From Clostridium sp. SCN 57-10 (lineage in GTDB: Bacteria; Bacillota; Clostridia; Oscillospirales; Butyricicoccaceae): a DNA stretch of 6,750 nt. Below are positions 5,620-6,750 of the stretch, one piece after another (within the stretch, counting starts at the first letter, position 1; the number at the start of each line of letters is the position of its first letter). A program made the translations under genes and the position numbers. The stretch covers positions 1 through 6,750 of the forward strand of contig MEFT01000109.1 of NCBI GenBank assembly GCA_001725215.1, read 5' to 3'. The notes beneath the pieces were generated by a model. The model was not told the origin of the DNA. It made no database searches and saw only the letters and a program-made list of their open reading frames with translations.

Positions 5620-6750
5620 ATGGAGCTCAAAACGGTTCGCGAGATTCTTCACGCGCCCGACGTCTATATCGGAAAGACGATCGCTCTCAACGGATGGGTG
5701 CGCACCGCGCGCGATGTCAAGGCGTGCGCGTTTATCGAGCTGAATGATGGCTCGGTGGTCAAAAACATGCAGATTGTGGTCGACGCCTCGCATGAAAGCT
5801 ATGCGCTTGCCGCGCGAATGAACGTTGGCACGGCGCTGCGTGTGACGGGCGTCGTTGTTGCGTCGCCAAACCCGCAGCAGCCCGTTGAGCTGAAGGCGGA
5901 AACCATTGTGGTGGAGGGCGAATGCCCGAGCGATTATCCGCTGCAGAAGAAGCGGCACTCGCTCGAGTATCTGCGTACGCAGCAGCACCTCCGTCCGCGC
6001 ACCAACCTGTTCAGTGCGGCATTTCGCGTCCGCTCTGCCACAGCGTTTGCCATTCACCGCTTTTTTAACGAACGCGGCTTTGTCTATGCGCACACGCCTA
6101 TCGTGACGGGCAGCGACGCGGAGGGCGCGGGCGCCATGTTCCGTGTGACGACACTCGACGCTGGAAACCCGCCGCGCACCGAGCAGGGCGAGGTCGACTT
6201 CTCGCAGGACTTCTTTGAAAAGAGCACCAATCTCACCGTCTCCGGCCAGCTCGAGGCGGAGGTGTTTGCGCTCGCCTTCGGAAAGACGTACACGTTCGGC
6301 CCCACGTTCCGCGCCGAAAAGTCGAACACCACGAAGCATGCCGCGGAGTTCTGGATGATCGAGCCGGAGATCGCGTTTGCCGACCTGCAGGACGATATGG
6401 AGCTTGCCGAGTCGATGATCAAGTATATTATCCGCTATGTACTTGAGTCATGCTCCGACGAGATGGAGTTCCTCAACAAATTTGTCGATACGACGCTGCT
6501 CGCGCGCCTCAACGCCATCGCGTTTGAAGAGCGTTTCGCGCACGTCACCTATACGGAAGCGGTCGAGATCCTTAAGAAGAACAACGATAAATTCGAGTAT
6601 AAAGTCGAGTGGGGCACCGATCTGCAGACCGAGCACGAGCGCTATCTTGCCGAAACGGTCTTCCAGAAGCCGGTGTTTGTTACCGACTATCCGCGTGAAA
6701 TCAAGTCGTTTTACATGCGCCTCAACGATGACGGCAAAACCGTCGCCGCG
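5620..6750 (+). CDS. asnS: Asparaginyl-tRNA synthetase, 3' end beyond the window
   Basis: This class IIb aminoacyl-tRNA synthetase charges tRNA(Asn) with asparagine in the cytosol. The 377 codons present run in frame to the last base; the family is about 460 residues, so roughly 85 are missing, including motif 3. The N-terminal OB-fold for anticodon binding spans about residues 15-110 (IALNGWVRTARDVKACAFIE). The catalytic part shows TGSDAEGAGAMFRV (163-176), the AsnRS-type FFEKSTNLTVSGQLEAE (198-214) and motif 2 FRAEKSNTTKHAAEFWMIEPE beginning at residue 230. The stretch after AMFRV and the EKSTNLTVSGQLEAE element favour AsnRS over AspRS. The ATG at 5620 has GGAGG (5605-5609) 10 bases upstream. 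No T-box leader is visible before it; expression probably comes from upstream of the TSCPD gene. Confidence 0.93.
   Translation, partial: MELKTVREILHAPDVYIGKTIALNGWVRTARDVKACAFIELNDGSVVKNMQIVVDASHESYALAARMNVGTALRVTGVVVASPNPQQPVELKAETIVVEGECPSDYPLQKKRHSLEYLRTQQHLRPRTNLFSAAFRVRSATAFAIHRFFNERGFVYAHTPIVTGSDAEGAGAMFRVTTLDAGNPPRTEQGEVDFSQDFFEKSTNLTVSGQLEAEVFALAFGKTYTFGPTFRAEKSNTTKHAAEFWMIEPEIAFADLQDDMELAESMIKYIIRYVLESCSDEMEFLNKFVDTTLLARLNAIAFEERFAHVTYTEAVEILKKNNDKFEYKVEWGTDLQTEHERYLAETVFQKPVFVTDYPREIKSFYMRLNDDGKTVAA

Noticed and set aside
5455..6339. Open frame of 294 codons on the minus strand opposite asnS
   Set aside because: Arg-rich translation with no motif, lying opposite strongly conserved asnS sequence; a codon-bias shadow.

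Overview
The window reads as a metagenomic contig, probably from a gut community. From about base 455 onward it looks like one fairly GC-rich Clostridia (Bacillota) genome. The reasons are a CD1871A-type CXXC protein end next to a polytopic 4Fe-4S protein, a TSCPD (TIGR03905-type) small protein, strong GGAGG ribosome binding sites and compact intergenic regions. The first ~450 bases differ: they encode the middle of a Bacteroidales-style glycoside hydrolase family 2 enzyme. They join in frame, at a GC-rich 9-base stretch, to the last 24 residues of the CD1871A-like protein. An assembly or cloning chimera is the simplest explanation.

Layout. 2-454 (+): GH2 fragment, cut just before its expected catalytic Asn-Glu. 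455-529 (+): tail of a CD1871A-like protein. 522-1339 (+): polytopic 4Fe-4S protein, out of frame near base 968 where a dozen or so expected residues are missing, with a second possible one-base slip at its start. 1374-1874 (+): YbaK/EbsC-type aminoacyl-tRNA deacylase with its own promoter. 1913-1949: a 15-bp hairpin acting as shared terminator for converging genes. 1958-3076 (-): a protein of two tandem GNAT domains. 3102-3965 (-): a protein built like a chorismate mutase/prephenate dehydratase (P-protein) but with key catalytic positions lost. 3966-4173: divergent promoter region with two well-formed sigma-70-type promoters, nested nearly concentric inverted repeats and a ~96-nt leader. 4174-5199 (+): PLP-dependent threonine aldolase/beta-eliminating lyase, then a 12-bp hairpin. 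5340-5591 (+): TSCPD-domain small protein. 5620-6750 (+): asparaginyl-tRNA synthetase, running off the window end.

The genes are mostly housekeeping or amino-acid related: tRNA charging (asnS), removal of mischarged amino acids (YbaK type), Thr/Gly metabolism (threonine aldolase) and an aromatic-pathway-like ACT protein cotranscribed with acetyltransferases. I see no CRISPR array, insertion sequence, phage gene, tRNA or rRNA. I do not see a clear new multi-gene system. The best lead is the degenerate P-protein-like gene together with the operator-like dyad over its promoter: it may be a ligand-sensing pseudoenzyme rather than an aromatic biosynthesis enzyme. The other notable points are data-quality issues at the left end (a chimeric join and one or two frame disruptions), which should be settled before reading biology into bases 1-1339.
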